Origin: Bdellovibrionales bacterium
GTDB taxonomy: Bacteria; Bdellovibrionota_G; JALEGL01; JAGRMV01
DNA: 41,434 nt
Reading direction: 5' to 3'
NCBI GenBank assembly: GCA_020434345.1
Contig: JAGRAZ010000009.1
Location: 1 to 41,434, forward strand
Positions 34,466 through 41,434 of this stretch are shown here, in pieces (the first letter of the stretch is position 1; every line of letters starts with the position of its first letter). The notes beneath the pieces were generated by a model. The model was not told where the DNA came from. It ran no database searches and saw nothing but the letters and a program-made list of their open reading frames with translations. The position numbers were made by a program, and so were the translations under genes.

Positions 34466-35551
34466 CTATTTTTCAATATCTTCAATGGCTCGCTGCACTG
34501 CTTGATAAAGCGGGTCCCAATCTTTAAAAGGCGCATCTTCGTTTTGGTATACTTGGCCAGTTCGCCAGCGTTGAATTTTTTCAGCCAAATGTAGGATGGG
34601 TTGAGACAGGCTCTTTGTTGCCACCCAGCTCATGCCCACAGAAATAAGGAGCGAAAGAAATATCATGACATAAAAGAGTTGCTTGGTCTCAGGCAGAGGG
34701 CCCACCGCTTTTTTTGTATCAAACAAAATTTTGGCAACACCGAGTATGACATACTTACCTTGTCGATCATCGTACACACGAATAGGGTGTACCAATGTGT
34801 AAAAGCCACGCGTGTCTTTTGGACTTGGTAATATTACTTCATTGGATGCATGATTGAGCGCCTCCATCACATAGGGGCCTTGGTCTGTTTGATCCATGCT
34901 TCTGGCAGGTGCGAGCACTCGACCTGTATTGCTAATAATTCTGGCTTCGATGACACCTTTTTCAGTCTCAACAGAGGTCACATCCAGAAGTAAGTGGTTT
35001 TGAAGTTGTAGATCTTGGCGGTTTTTTTCTGCTAAATACCGAACAAGATTTTGTGCGTTGACAAGCGATTGCTTTGTCAGGCGATCTTCTAAAAGACTGT
35101 GGTAGGATGAGTGTGTTATCCAAGAGATTAACAAAAATGAAATCGCAAAAAACATAAAAAAGAAAGGCCAAAGGTTTTTAGGCTTAAGTCTTTCTGTCAT
35201 AATTTTTGTGGCTTGATGAACAAGTGTTTTTCCTGCATCAAGTTTTTGAGGACTAAATTTACTTTCATCACGGAATTCTAAAATTACATCCCCCAAGATG
35301 ATGCGATCCTTATGCTTAAGCGAACTCGCGTTAACGCGCTTTCCGTTGACAATTGTTCCATTAGAGCTTTGTAAGTCGGTAATGCTTATCGAAGATCCAC
35401 TGACCATGATTTTGGCATGTTGACGAGAAATCTCTTTGGATGGGATTTGAATTTGTGCGGTGTTGTCTCTTCCGATGATTTGTTCACCTTCTTGAAGTGC
35501 AAAACTTCTGGAAAGAGCAGCACCTGATATAACATGAATGACAGGCTTCAT
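34466..35551 (-). CDS. FHA domain fused to a membrane sensor with HAMP-like end
   Basis: About 361 residues: an FHA domain (IIGRDNTAQIQI, SRQHAKIMV, DLQSSNGTIVNG), a helix (LWPFFFMFFAISFLLISWI, near 130), an extracytoplasmic domain of about 140 residues that looks like a Cache-type sensor (IEARIISNTGRVLAPARS, FYTLVHPIRVYDDRQGKYVILGVAKI), a second helix near 295 and a HAMP-like segment (SLSQPILHLAEKIQRWRTG) before the stop. No kinase, phosphatase or cyclase output follows, so the N-terminal FHA may itself be the output. The ATG at 35551 overlaps the DUF192 stop (ATGA) and has GAGG upstream; the frame back to 35578 would be inside that gene. Confidence 0.8.
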   Translation of the reverse strand: MKPVIHVISGAALSRSFALQEGEQIIGRDNTAQIQIPSKEISRQHAKIMVSGSSISITDLQSSNGTIVNGKRVNASSLKHKDRIILGDVILEFRDESKFSPQKLDAGKTLVHQATKIMTERLKPKNLWPFFFMFFAISFLLISWITHSSYHSLLEDRLTKQSLVNAQNLVRYLAEKNRQDLQLQNHLLLDVTSVETEKGVIEARIISNTGRVLAPARSMDQTDQGPYVMEALNHASNEVILPSPKDTRGFYTLVHPIRVYDDRQGKYVILGVAKILFDTKKAVGPLPETKQLFYVMIFLSLLISVGMSWVATKSLSQPILHLAEKIQRWRTGQVYQNEDAPFKDWDPLYQAVQRAIEDIEK

Positions 35552-35892
35552 GGTGCAAACCTCAGTTGATCTCCACACGAGAGTTGGAATTGATCAATAA
35601 ATCCTGCATTGGTTTCAAGTACTGAAGTTGAAGTGCGCACCAATTTAGTAATACGAAACGGTTTTACTCTTTTGTACACTTCAACAATGGTCAAATCATC
35701 CGATAAAAAAATAACATCAATGGGAAATTTCATAAAAAAAGTATGAACACTGTTGCAGGGCTTAATCCACAAACCATGGTCTGAAGGAAGCTTTGATGTA
35801 AACATCAATCCCCGCAGACGGCTCCAAAAAGTCAGGGCTTGGTCTGCATGGGCAAGGATGCGAAGGTTTGTTTTTGATAGTGTGACTTGCAT
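35548..35892 (-). CDS. DUF192 family protein
   Basis: 114 residues of the DUF192 fold: FWSRLRGLMFTSKLPSDHGLWI, then CNSVHTFFMKFPIDVIFL and the closing TSTSVLETNAGFIDQF. The family is small and beta-rich with unknown biochemical role, and it is frequently found beside tad genes. Many members carry a signal peptide; this one has none, so it may be cytosolic. It begins 6 bases after the tadC stop and overlaps the FHA-sensor start, so it lies within this operon. Confidence 0.86.
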   Translation of the reverse strand: MQVTLSKTNLRILAHADQALTFWSRLRGLMFTSKLPSDHGLWIKPCNSVHTFFMKFPIDVIFLSDDLTIVEVYKRVKPFRITKLVRTSTSVLETNAGFIDQFQLSCGDQLRFAP

Positions 35893-35898
35893 GAAAAA

Positions 35899-36852
35899 TT
35901 ACACCAAACCACCCTGAACAAAAAATTTCACAACAAGAGGGCCGATCACGACGATAAAAACAGCGGGGAAAATACAAAACACCAGCGGAAGTAAAACCAG
36001 CTGAGATGCTTTGGCACCTGCTGTTTCTGCATTTTGAAATCGTTTGGTTCGAAGTTGGTCTGCTTGTGCACGCAGTACCATCCCGATGGAAGAACCAAGC
36101 TGGTCCGCCTGTATGAGTAGGGATGTAAAGGAAGAAATTTCGTCAATTTCGAGTCGATTGCTTAGGTTTCGAAGGGCATCTGAGCGCTGTGTGCCCAATC
36201 GAATTTCTCGAAGAAGAACTTCGAGCTCTTCAATAAGCGGATTTTTCTTACTGCGTTCTGACATGCGTTGAATGCTTGCAATAAAGTCCATTCCTGCTTC
36301 AACCGATAAGGTTAACAAATCTAGTGTGTAGGGAAGCGCGCGCAAAATCGCTTTTTGTCGTGCTTTGACTGTTTGCGCCAACCACAAATCTGCATAGAAA
36401 AAACCAAATCCAAGGATCGCAACATGCATCACTGCTGGAATAGAAAACCCAACAGTGCCCAACATATAATAGATAAGAAGAGGAACCAGTACCGCCATGG
36501 TCCACCCAAAGGCAATAAACTCATCGGGCGTAATTTCGCTCCGTAAGTTGGCAATGGTGAGTTTCTTTGCAACCGAAGGGCGCTTTTTTTCAACCCATTT
36601 GATTGCCCAGCTTGGGAAGTACCCTGAGTAAAATAAGGAGGCTACTGCAGAGTAAAGCGGGTAGAGTGCTTTAAAAATACCAATACGTTTGGGTGCGATG
36701 CTCTCATCTTCCATGCCCAAGCGTTTACGCGCAGCAAGCTGAGCAGTGTCAGGAAAGATGCTGTAGATCAAGACAAAGATCGCCAACCCTCCACAGATAT
36801 AACTAAGGAGTTTGAGTCCAACCGATGAAATTTGTTCAATAAATGCTAGCAT
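35899..36852 (-). CDS. tadC: Tad pilus inner-membrane platform protein TadC
   Basis: 317 residues, type II secretion F family of the TadC branch. Helices near the N-terminus (LSYICGGLAIFVLIYSIFP), in the middle and at the C-terminus (ASQLVLLPLVFCIFPAVFIVVIGPLVV) surround the cytosolic T2SF domain with the TadC-like ALPYTLDLLTLSVEAGMDFIASIQRM and LGTQRSDALRNLSNRL. It pairs with TadB, yet tadB lies about 15 kb further along. It starts the minus-strand operon, divergent from the first PEGA gene. Confidence 0.9.
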   Translation of the reverse strand: MLAFIEQISSVGLKLLSYICGGLAIFVLIYSIFPDTAQLAARKRLGMEDESIAPKRIGIFKALYPLYSAVASLFYSGYFPSWAIKWVEKKRPSVAKKLTIANLRSEITPDEFIAFGWTMAVLVPLLIYYMLGTVGFSIPAVMHVAILGFGFFYADLWLAQTVKARQKAILRALPYTLDLLTLSVEAGMDFIASIQRMSERSKKNPLIEELEVLLREIRLGTQRSDALRNLSNRLEIDEISSFTSLLIQADQLGSSIGMVLRAQADQLRTKRFQNAETAGAKASQLVLLPLVFCIFPAVFIVVIGPLVVKFFVQGGLV

Positions 36853-36966
36853 GTGCTTTTAACTTTTCTATGCTATTTTACCCTATTTATGCTACCCTTG
36901 ATAAGACAAATAGGAAGTAAAATCATACTCTTACACTTATATTGTATCAAAAAAGGATCGTTTGCG

Positions 36967-38277
36967 GTGAAGTTATCTCAAAGTTCAGGCTCAGGGCGCT
37001 TTTACAGAACAATTTGTGCTTTTCTCTGTCTGGTCATCTTTTGGGGGCAAACTTGGGCACAAGACTTTTCTTATTCATCCCGAAAAAACATCGCGATTGT
37101 CGGTTTTCAGCATGGACTGCATAAAGACCAAGAATCTAAGGTCTATGATCAGGTTCGGTCTACCTTGCAGGGCATGAACAATTTCCAAGTGCTGGATCAG
37201 TCTTCTGTAAAAATCGGTATTGAACAAAATCAAAGTAGAAAGTTGCAAAATTCATCTCAAAAGACGCAAGAGGCATACGAAAACTTTGTTCAAGGTGTAG
37301 AAAGTTATCGAAATTTGGATTTAACAGCGGCCATACGTGACCTAAATCGCGCTGTAAAAGGATATAGAGAGGGGATTGCTTCGCTTGAAGACAATCACTA
37401 CCTTTTGTATTCACATCTTTATTTGGGTATGGCACTTTATTTTGATGGTCGAGTTGCTGACGGTGAAAAACTCATTCGCGAAATGGTTTATTTGGACCCA
37501 CAACGCAAGACAAGAAAACTTCCAACAAGAGATTTTCCACCCAAAATTGTTGAACTCCATAAAAAAGAATCCCAAATTATTGATAAAGTTCCTAAAGGAA
37601 CTGTTGTTGTGGATTCTAATCCATCATCTGCCAAAGTACTTTTAGATGGTATGGATGTGGGTGAAACCCCTTTGACGATTCATGATATCCCTGCTGGGCA
37701 GCATTTTATTGCAATAGATCAAGCAGGTCACGAGCTCTATAAGCAACTTATCGATGTGAAACAGGGTGAGCAAAACTTTATCGCCAACCTGACACCACAA
37801 AAAATGTTTCTTGCAAAAAACCCATTTGAGCAAGAATCAAATGCACAACAAACAAGACTTTTGCAAAAGATCGCAAAAGATTTATCCGTGGATTATTTTA
37901 TTTTGGGGCAGGTTGAACCTACTGAAAAAAGTGTAGAAATGAAGTTACAAAGCTTTGATGTTGTACGAGGAACATATTCAACTGTGTATGCCAAAGATCT
38001 CGGGAATAAATCCAAAAAGCAAGATTCCAAAGTGGTAGCACTTACCAAAGATTGGGCTGATTCGCTTGGTCAAAGTGCAACAGCAGCAACTGAATTTCAG
38101 ACAGATTTTCAAGAACCAACCTTTAAAAATGATAAGCCTGTAAAAAAAGGGTTTAATAAAAAAATACTGTGGATTGGATTGGGCGTTGTTGCCTTGGGTG
38201 CTGGTTCGTATTTTCTTTTTTCAGGCGGGTCGGATGCTACGTCAAACGTACTATCTATTGATAATCCACTGAATTAG
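36967..38277 (+). CDS. Exported PEGA-domain protein 1 with C-terminal membrane anchor
   Basis: About 436 residues. The start is GTG at 36967 (AAAGGATCG upstream), giving a signal peptide FYRTICAFLCLVIFWGQTWA; the frame to 36853 would add 38 unlikely residues. Order of parts: an N-terminal segment (NIAIVGFQHGLHKDQESK), a TPR-like helical region (AYENFVQGVESYRNLDLTAA), a PEGA domain (TVVVDSNPSSAKVLLDGMDVG to AGHELYK, near 250-300 of the mature form), a beta-rich part (DYFILGQVEP) and a final helix KKILWIGLGVVALGAGSYFLF with a short tail. PEGA domains bind cell-surface components; the protein probably spans the periplasm as a scaffold. First of three paralogues, read away from tadC. Confidence 0.8.
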   Translation: MKLSQSSGSGRFYRTICAFLCLVIFWGQTWAQDFSYSSRKNIAIVGFQHGLHKDQESKVYDQVRSTLQGMNNFQVLDQSSVKIGIEQNQSRKLQNSSQKTQEAYENFVQGVESYRNLDLTAAIRDLNRAVKGYREGIASLEDNHYLLYSHLYLGMALYFDGRVADGEKLIREMVYLDPQRKTRKLPTRDFPPKIVELHKKESQIIDKVPKGTVVVDSNPSSAKVLLDGMDVGETPLTIHDIPAGQHFIAIDQAGHELYKQLIDVKQGEQNFIANLTPQKMFLAKNPFEQESNAQQTRLLQKIAKDLSVDYFILGQVEPTEKSVEMKLQSFDVVRGTYSTVYAKDLGNKSKKQDSKVVALTKDWADSLGQSATAATEFQTDFQEPTFKNDKPVKKGFNKKILWIGLGVVALGAGSYFLFSGGSDATSNVLSIDNPLN

Positions 38278-38284
38278 GGAAGCT

Positions 38285-39562
38285 ATGACTGCGTTACGAT
38301 TTCACATTTTTTTTAGCCTACTTACCGTAAGTGCATTTGTTTTTGCACAATCTCAGCCAATGCTGATTGTTTCTCCAATGGAAGGCACACAGTCCAATGC
38401 AGCTGTAAAGGCGATTGTGTCAGAGCTTCAAAAAAGCAATAAAGTAGGGCTTGTAAGTGATCAAGAGGTATTAAATTTTGCAAATCAGTACTCTACCAAT
38501 CAAAAACCAACTTCATCCAAAGAAGCGTATGAATTTTTTCAACAAGGTAAATTGGCTTATCAAAATTTAGATATTGAAAACTCTGTAGATTATTTTCGAA
38601 AGGCCGAACGACTTTACAAAGACACACTATGGGATGAAGAATCTTTTAACGCGTACCGTACGACGAAATTTCAGCTAGCGCAGAGTTTTTTGGCACTCAA
38701 TCGCTATGATGAGGCGCAAATCCAAATGAATGAGGTGATGCTTTTAGACCCTGACCGAAATGAAAAAAAGTTATCCAGTAAGTTTTATTCTCCACAGGTA
38801 AGAAAACTTTATCAAGATGTCTTTGAAGAGTTTCAAAATAAAGAAAAGGGTGATGTTATCCTACAGTCTGATCCCCAAGGCGCAAGCGTATTTCTAGATG
38901 GAAAAAAAATAGGTGTAACCCCTGCCTCTATTAAAAATATTCCTGTGGGTAAACACTATTTTCGATTTACAAAAAATGGCTTTGAAGATCATTTCAATGA
39001 ACAATTTATCGTTGTCGGTGAAAACCGAATCGAATCTCGACTTCAATCTTCATCTCTAACAAGCAAAGATGCGTATTTTACAACACTGGATCCGTCTCAA
39101 ACGATTGAAGAAAATCGAAGAGCATTTTTAGATGAGCTTGGACTTGCGTTGGGCGGAGACATTTTTTTGTTTTTAACTCCCTTGTCAGGAAAAGTTCAAG
39201 GGCAGTTGTATGATCAACGCTCGCAAGAACTATCACCCCAAATTCAGGGAAAAACTCCAGCTGAACTTGTTGAAAAGCTGCTTCGCTTTTTAGGACCCGA
39301 TGGATATGTTGTGAGCCGTGACGATGTTTCGCAATCAGCGCTAGTACAAAAAGACAACATCGAAATTCCAAATGAAAAACCTGAATTGTCTACCACTGCA
39401 CCAAAGCAACCTTCTACATCTTCGGAAAATAAAATTACCAAAAAATGGTGGTTCTGGCCTGCTGTGGGTGTAGTCGTTATTGGAGCAGGTGCAGGCATGT
39501 ATGCAGGAGGTGTATTTGACCAAGGTGTGTCTTCAAGTACACTGGTAACGGAGATACCCTAG
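38285..39562 (+). CDS. Exported PEGA-domain protein 2 with C-terminal membrane anchor
   Basis: 425 residues, paralogous to both neighbours. Signal peptide FHIFFSLLTVSAFVFA, then the N-terminal domain (MLIVSPMEGTQSNAAVKA), TPR-like helices (AYEFFQQGKLAYQNLDIEN and AQSFLALNRYDEAQIQMNEV), the PEGA domain (DVILQSDPQGASVFLDGKKIG to KNGFEDHF), a C-terminal beta part (GGDIFLFLTPLSGKVQGQLY), a polar linker and the anchor TKKWWFWPAVGVVVIGAGAG. It starts 7 bases after gene 1. Shared architecture with divergence suggests distinct subunits of one complex. Confidence 0.82.
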   Translation: MTALRFHIFFSLLTVSAFVFAQSQPMLIVSPMEGTQSNAAVKAIVSELQKSNKVGLVSDQEVLNFANQYSTNQKPTSSKEAYEFFQQGKLAYQNLDIENSVDYFRKAERLYKDTLWDEESFNAYRTTKFQLAQSFLALNRYDEAQIQMNEVMLLDPDRNEKKLSSKFYSPQVRKLYQDVFEEFQNKEKGDVILQSDPQGASVFLDGKKIGVTPASIKNIPVGKHYFRFTKNGFEDHFNEQFIVVGENRIESRLQSSSLTSKDAYFTTLDPSQTIEENRRAFLDELGLALGGDIFLFLTPLSGKVQGQLYDQRSQELSPQIQGKTPAELVEKLLRFLGPDGYVVSRDDVSQSALVQKDNIEIPNEKPELSTTAPKQPSTSSENKITKKWWFWPAVGVVVIGAGAGMYAGGVFDQGVSSSTLVTEIP

Positions 39563-39567
39563 TTATC

Positions 39568-40938
39568 ATGCATAAAAAAGGATCATATAGGTTGGTTGCC
39601 TCGCTCGTATGTATTCTTTTTTTATGGTCCAATCTCACGTATGCACAAGCACCCGTTACGCAAAAGCCAGTTATCTTGGTGGATCATCTCGCTGTTACAG
39701 ATGAGGTCCAGTCTCAATACCCAGAGATACAGCGTGCATCATTTCAAGCATTTTATCAGGTACCCCAAGTCGCAGTTGTGCCACCTTACAAAATTCAAGC
39801 GCTTGTTGAAAAAAGTACACAGAGTGTTGCAAGTGTACAAAAAGATGATGACTATCTTGTCAAAGCAAGAAAACTACTTAATGAAGGCGTAGAGGCGTAT
39901 CAAGGGCTTGATTTTGAAAAGGCAACAAAACTTTTGTCAGAGAGTCGCGATGAATGGATTCGAAACCTCGCGCACCTTCGTTCAAATCGAGACCTTTTAA
40001 AAGCGCATTTGTATTTGGCGATGGCGTATCTTGCGATGTTTAAAGAAAAAAATACACGCATCTATTATCAAGAGCAGGCACAAAAGGAGCTTGAAAAAGT
40101 TGTTTATCTTGATGCTGAACTAAAACTTTCTGACCGAAATTATTCACCTGAAGTCATAAAAGAATTTGAAAGTGTAAAACAAAAAGTCCTTCAGCGAAGC
40201 CGTGTTACGTTGAAGGTTCAGTCTAATATCAAACATGGTCAAGTGTATATCAATGGCAAACTTGAAGGTCAGACGCCCCTTACGCTTACTGTAATTCCGG
40301 GAACCTACTTTGTTCTTGTAGAACCTAAACAAACGCCTGCCAAGCCATGGACATCTCTTGTTGATATTAAACGTCCTGTCGAGGAGTTGCTCGCCCAAGT
40401 GCAACCTTTGGTTGATGTAACCAAAGAACAAAATTTATTTCGTATTCGTGAGGGTGCTGATCAGGCTTCTCAAGATGTAATTTTTTTGCAAAATCGCGCC
40501 AAATCTTTGAATGCAGATTATGTATTTTTAGGAAAGCTTGAGCGTTTAGATGGCTTTCGGCTTTTGGGCCAATTGTTTGATGCGAGAACAGGAGAGTTTT
40601 CACAAGTTGCATTTATACAAATGGGATACGATTTAGCGGATATTCAAGGGTCAAGTTATGATTTGGCACAAGCTCTCTTAAGTCAAATTCGAACCGATGG
40701 ATATTTGGTTCATTCTAAAGCAGGTCAAGCAGCACAAGGGCAATTTAGTTCCATAGGAAACAAAGACCAAGATCTAAAACCGACACAGGAGCCTCAAAAA
40801 GCAAAGATTGCACTTCATAAGAAATGGTGGTTTTGGGCAGGTATTGTGGCTGTGGGTGCTGCTGGATATTACGCAATATCTTCTATGCAGGGTTCACAAA
40901 ACGGCGACATTCAAATCAACAATGCCGGTAATTTTTAA
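39568..40938 (+). CDS. Exported PEGA-domain protein 3 with C-terminal membrane anchor
   Basis: 456 residues with the same plan: signal peptide LVASLVCILFLWSNLTYA, N-terminal domain (VILVDHLAVTDEVQSQYPE), TPR-like helices (KLLNEGVEAYQGLDFEKATK), a more diverged PEGA domain (VTLKVQSNIKHGQVYINGKLEG), a beta segment (ADYVFLGKLERLDGFRLLGQ) with FDARTGEFSQ, and the anchor HKKWWFWAGIVAVGAAGYYA. It starts 5 bases after gene 2, so the three are one operon. The 87 bases after it (40939-41025) contain only a weak inverted repeat (ACATAA/TTATGT). Confidence 0.8.
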   Translation: MHKKGSYRLVASLVCILFLWSNLTYAQAPVTQKPVILVDHLAVTDEVQSQYPEIQRASFQAFYQVPQVAVVPPYKIQALVEKSTQSVASVQKDDDYLVKARKLLNEGVEAYQGLDFEKATKLLSESRDEWIRNLAHLRSNRDLLKAHLYLAMAYLAMFKEKNTRIYYQEQAQKELEKVVYLDAELKLSDRNYSPEVIKEFESVKQKVLQRSRVTLKVQSNIKHGQVYINGKLEGQTPLTLTVIPGTYFVLVEPKQTPAKPWTSLVDIKRPVEELLAQVQPLVDVTKEQNLFRIREGADQASQDVIFLQNRAKSLNADYVFLGKLERLDGFRLLGQLFDARTGEFSQVAFIQMGYDLADIQGSSYDLAQALLSQIRTDGYLVHSKAGQAAQGQFSSIGNKDQDLKPTQEPQKAKIALHKKWWFWAGIVAVGAAGYYAISSMQGSQNGDIQINNAGNF

Positions 40939-41025
40939 TACATAAAACTATACTCAGCTTATGTGTTAACAGCATTTTTCAAATAAAACTAAAGCACTAT
41001 ATTGGGGTAGAAAAAGATTTTGACG

Positions 41026-41434
41026 TTATTTTTGTGCGAGAGCTTCATCGGCTTCAATCGGAGTAAATTCAAGTCCTACAAAGAAGTCATTGGTTTCGCC
41101 ATTAAATTGTACAGTACCTGAATGATGCATCTCAACATCAGAAGGAATCATAATCTTGTTATCTTGTAAGGCGTGAAGAGGAAGCAAAGTCTCTGATTTA
41201 ACAGGTGTTGTAAGGTCATTAAGAGCTATTGCACCATACATTGTGATCGTGTTTTTGCGAATACGGCCTTCACTCTCAAATCCTTCAATCATGCTTTTGA
41301 TCATTTTCTTGTAGACCAAATCATATCCATCGATCAAAAGAATTTTTTGTGAACCACCCCAAACTGATGGAGGTGTAACATAGAAAGATACAATCTCAGA
41401 GGGTATCGCTCTTTGGATGGTAGCCTGAAAGACA
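41026..41434 (-). CDS. Unrecognised protein, 5'-truncated by the window edge
   Basis: The frame is open from the stop at 41026 to the window end, so at least 135 residues are present and the start lies outside; the TTG at 41337 is internal. Visible parts: ISFYVTPPSV-type strand before WGGSQKILLIDGYDLVYKKMI, then a helical segment (KSMIEGFESEGRIRKNT) and a C-terminal part with NDFFVGLEFTPIEADEAL. FVGLEFT followed by an acidic turn resembles the last strand of a PilZ domain, but too little is seen to call it. It converges with the third PEGA gene. Confidence 0.6.
   Translation of the reverse strand, partial: VFQATIQRAIPSEIVSFYVTPPSVWGGSQKILLIDGYDLVYKKMIKSMIEGFESEGRIRKNTITMYGAIALNDLTTPVKSETLLPLHALQDNKIMIPSDVEMHHSGTVQFNGETNDFFVGLEFTPIEADEALAQK

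Noticed and set aside
36853-36966. N-terminal extension of the first PEGA protein
   Set aside because: It would put 38 residues before a clear signal peptide; the GTG at 36967 has a ribosome site, and these bases are needed as the divergent promoter with tadC.

Overview
The window looks like chromosome from a Gram-negative, aerobically respiring bacterium of a delta-proteobacteria-like lineage (Bdellovibrionota, Myxococcota or an uncultured relative). The reasons are lipoproteins with lipoboxes, a secretin, a heme A synthase, many FHA, PilZ and PEGA domain proteins around a Tad pilus locus, and AT-leaning DNA by eye. No rRNA, tRNA, CRISPR or phage genes were found. The lineage is inferred from gene style only.

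Bases 1-16046 are mostly housekeeping genes: the 3' part of ctaA, a secreted dienelactone hydrolase, thpR, pckA, and an overlapping minus-strand operon (YihY-type membrane protein, FAD oxidoreductase, YtqB-type methyltransferase, DUF2391-like membrane protein). Then come two small exported proteins, a fibronectin-III lipoprotein, a membrane pyrophosphatase (hppA) coupled to an SRPBCC protein, a PilZ protein, a DUF819 transporter-like protein, a small membrane protein and tyrS. Bases 16139-20293 hold a SurA-like/DsbA lipoprotein, lon, a small protein of unknown role and a tiny secreted protein.

Bases 20406-40938 hold a large Tad (Flp-type IVc) pilus locus. On the minus strand, read from 36852 downwards, it runs: TadC, DUF192 protein, FHA membrane sensor, two FHA-TPR membrane proteins, [a RAYT transposase unit inserted on the plus strand], small TadE-like protein, Flp pilin, TadE, TadG-like protein, a very long TadE-like protein, a secreted helical protein, CpaB, CpaC secretin, a single-chain fusion of TadZ/CpaE with TadA/CpaF, and TadB. 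Divergent from tadC are three tandem paralogues of exported PEGA-domain proteins with C-terminal anchors. FHA proteins could carry phosphothreonine control and the PEGA proteins could be envelope scaffolds. No prepilin peptidase (TadV/CpaA) or Ser/Thr kinase is in the window.

Two non-coding signals stand out. First, two intergenic elements of about 120 nt (14260-14383 and 23425-23544) share termini and tandem G-A internal loops while their helices differ by compensating changes, which suggests a structured RNA or structured repeat read on the minus strand. Second, long palindromes flank the RAYT gene, and a very long hairpin lies just after the Flp pilin gene.
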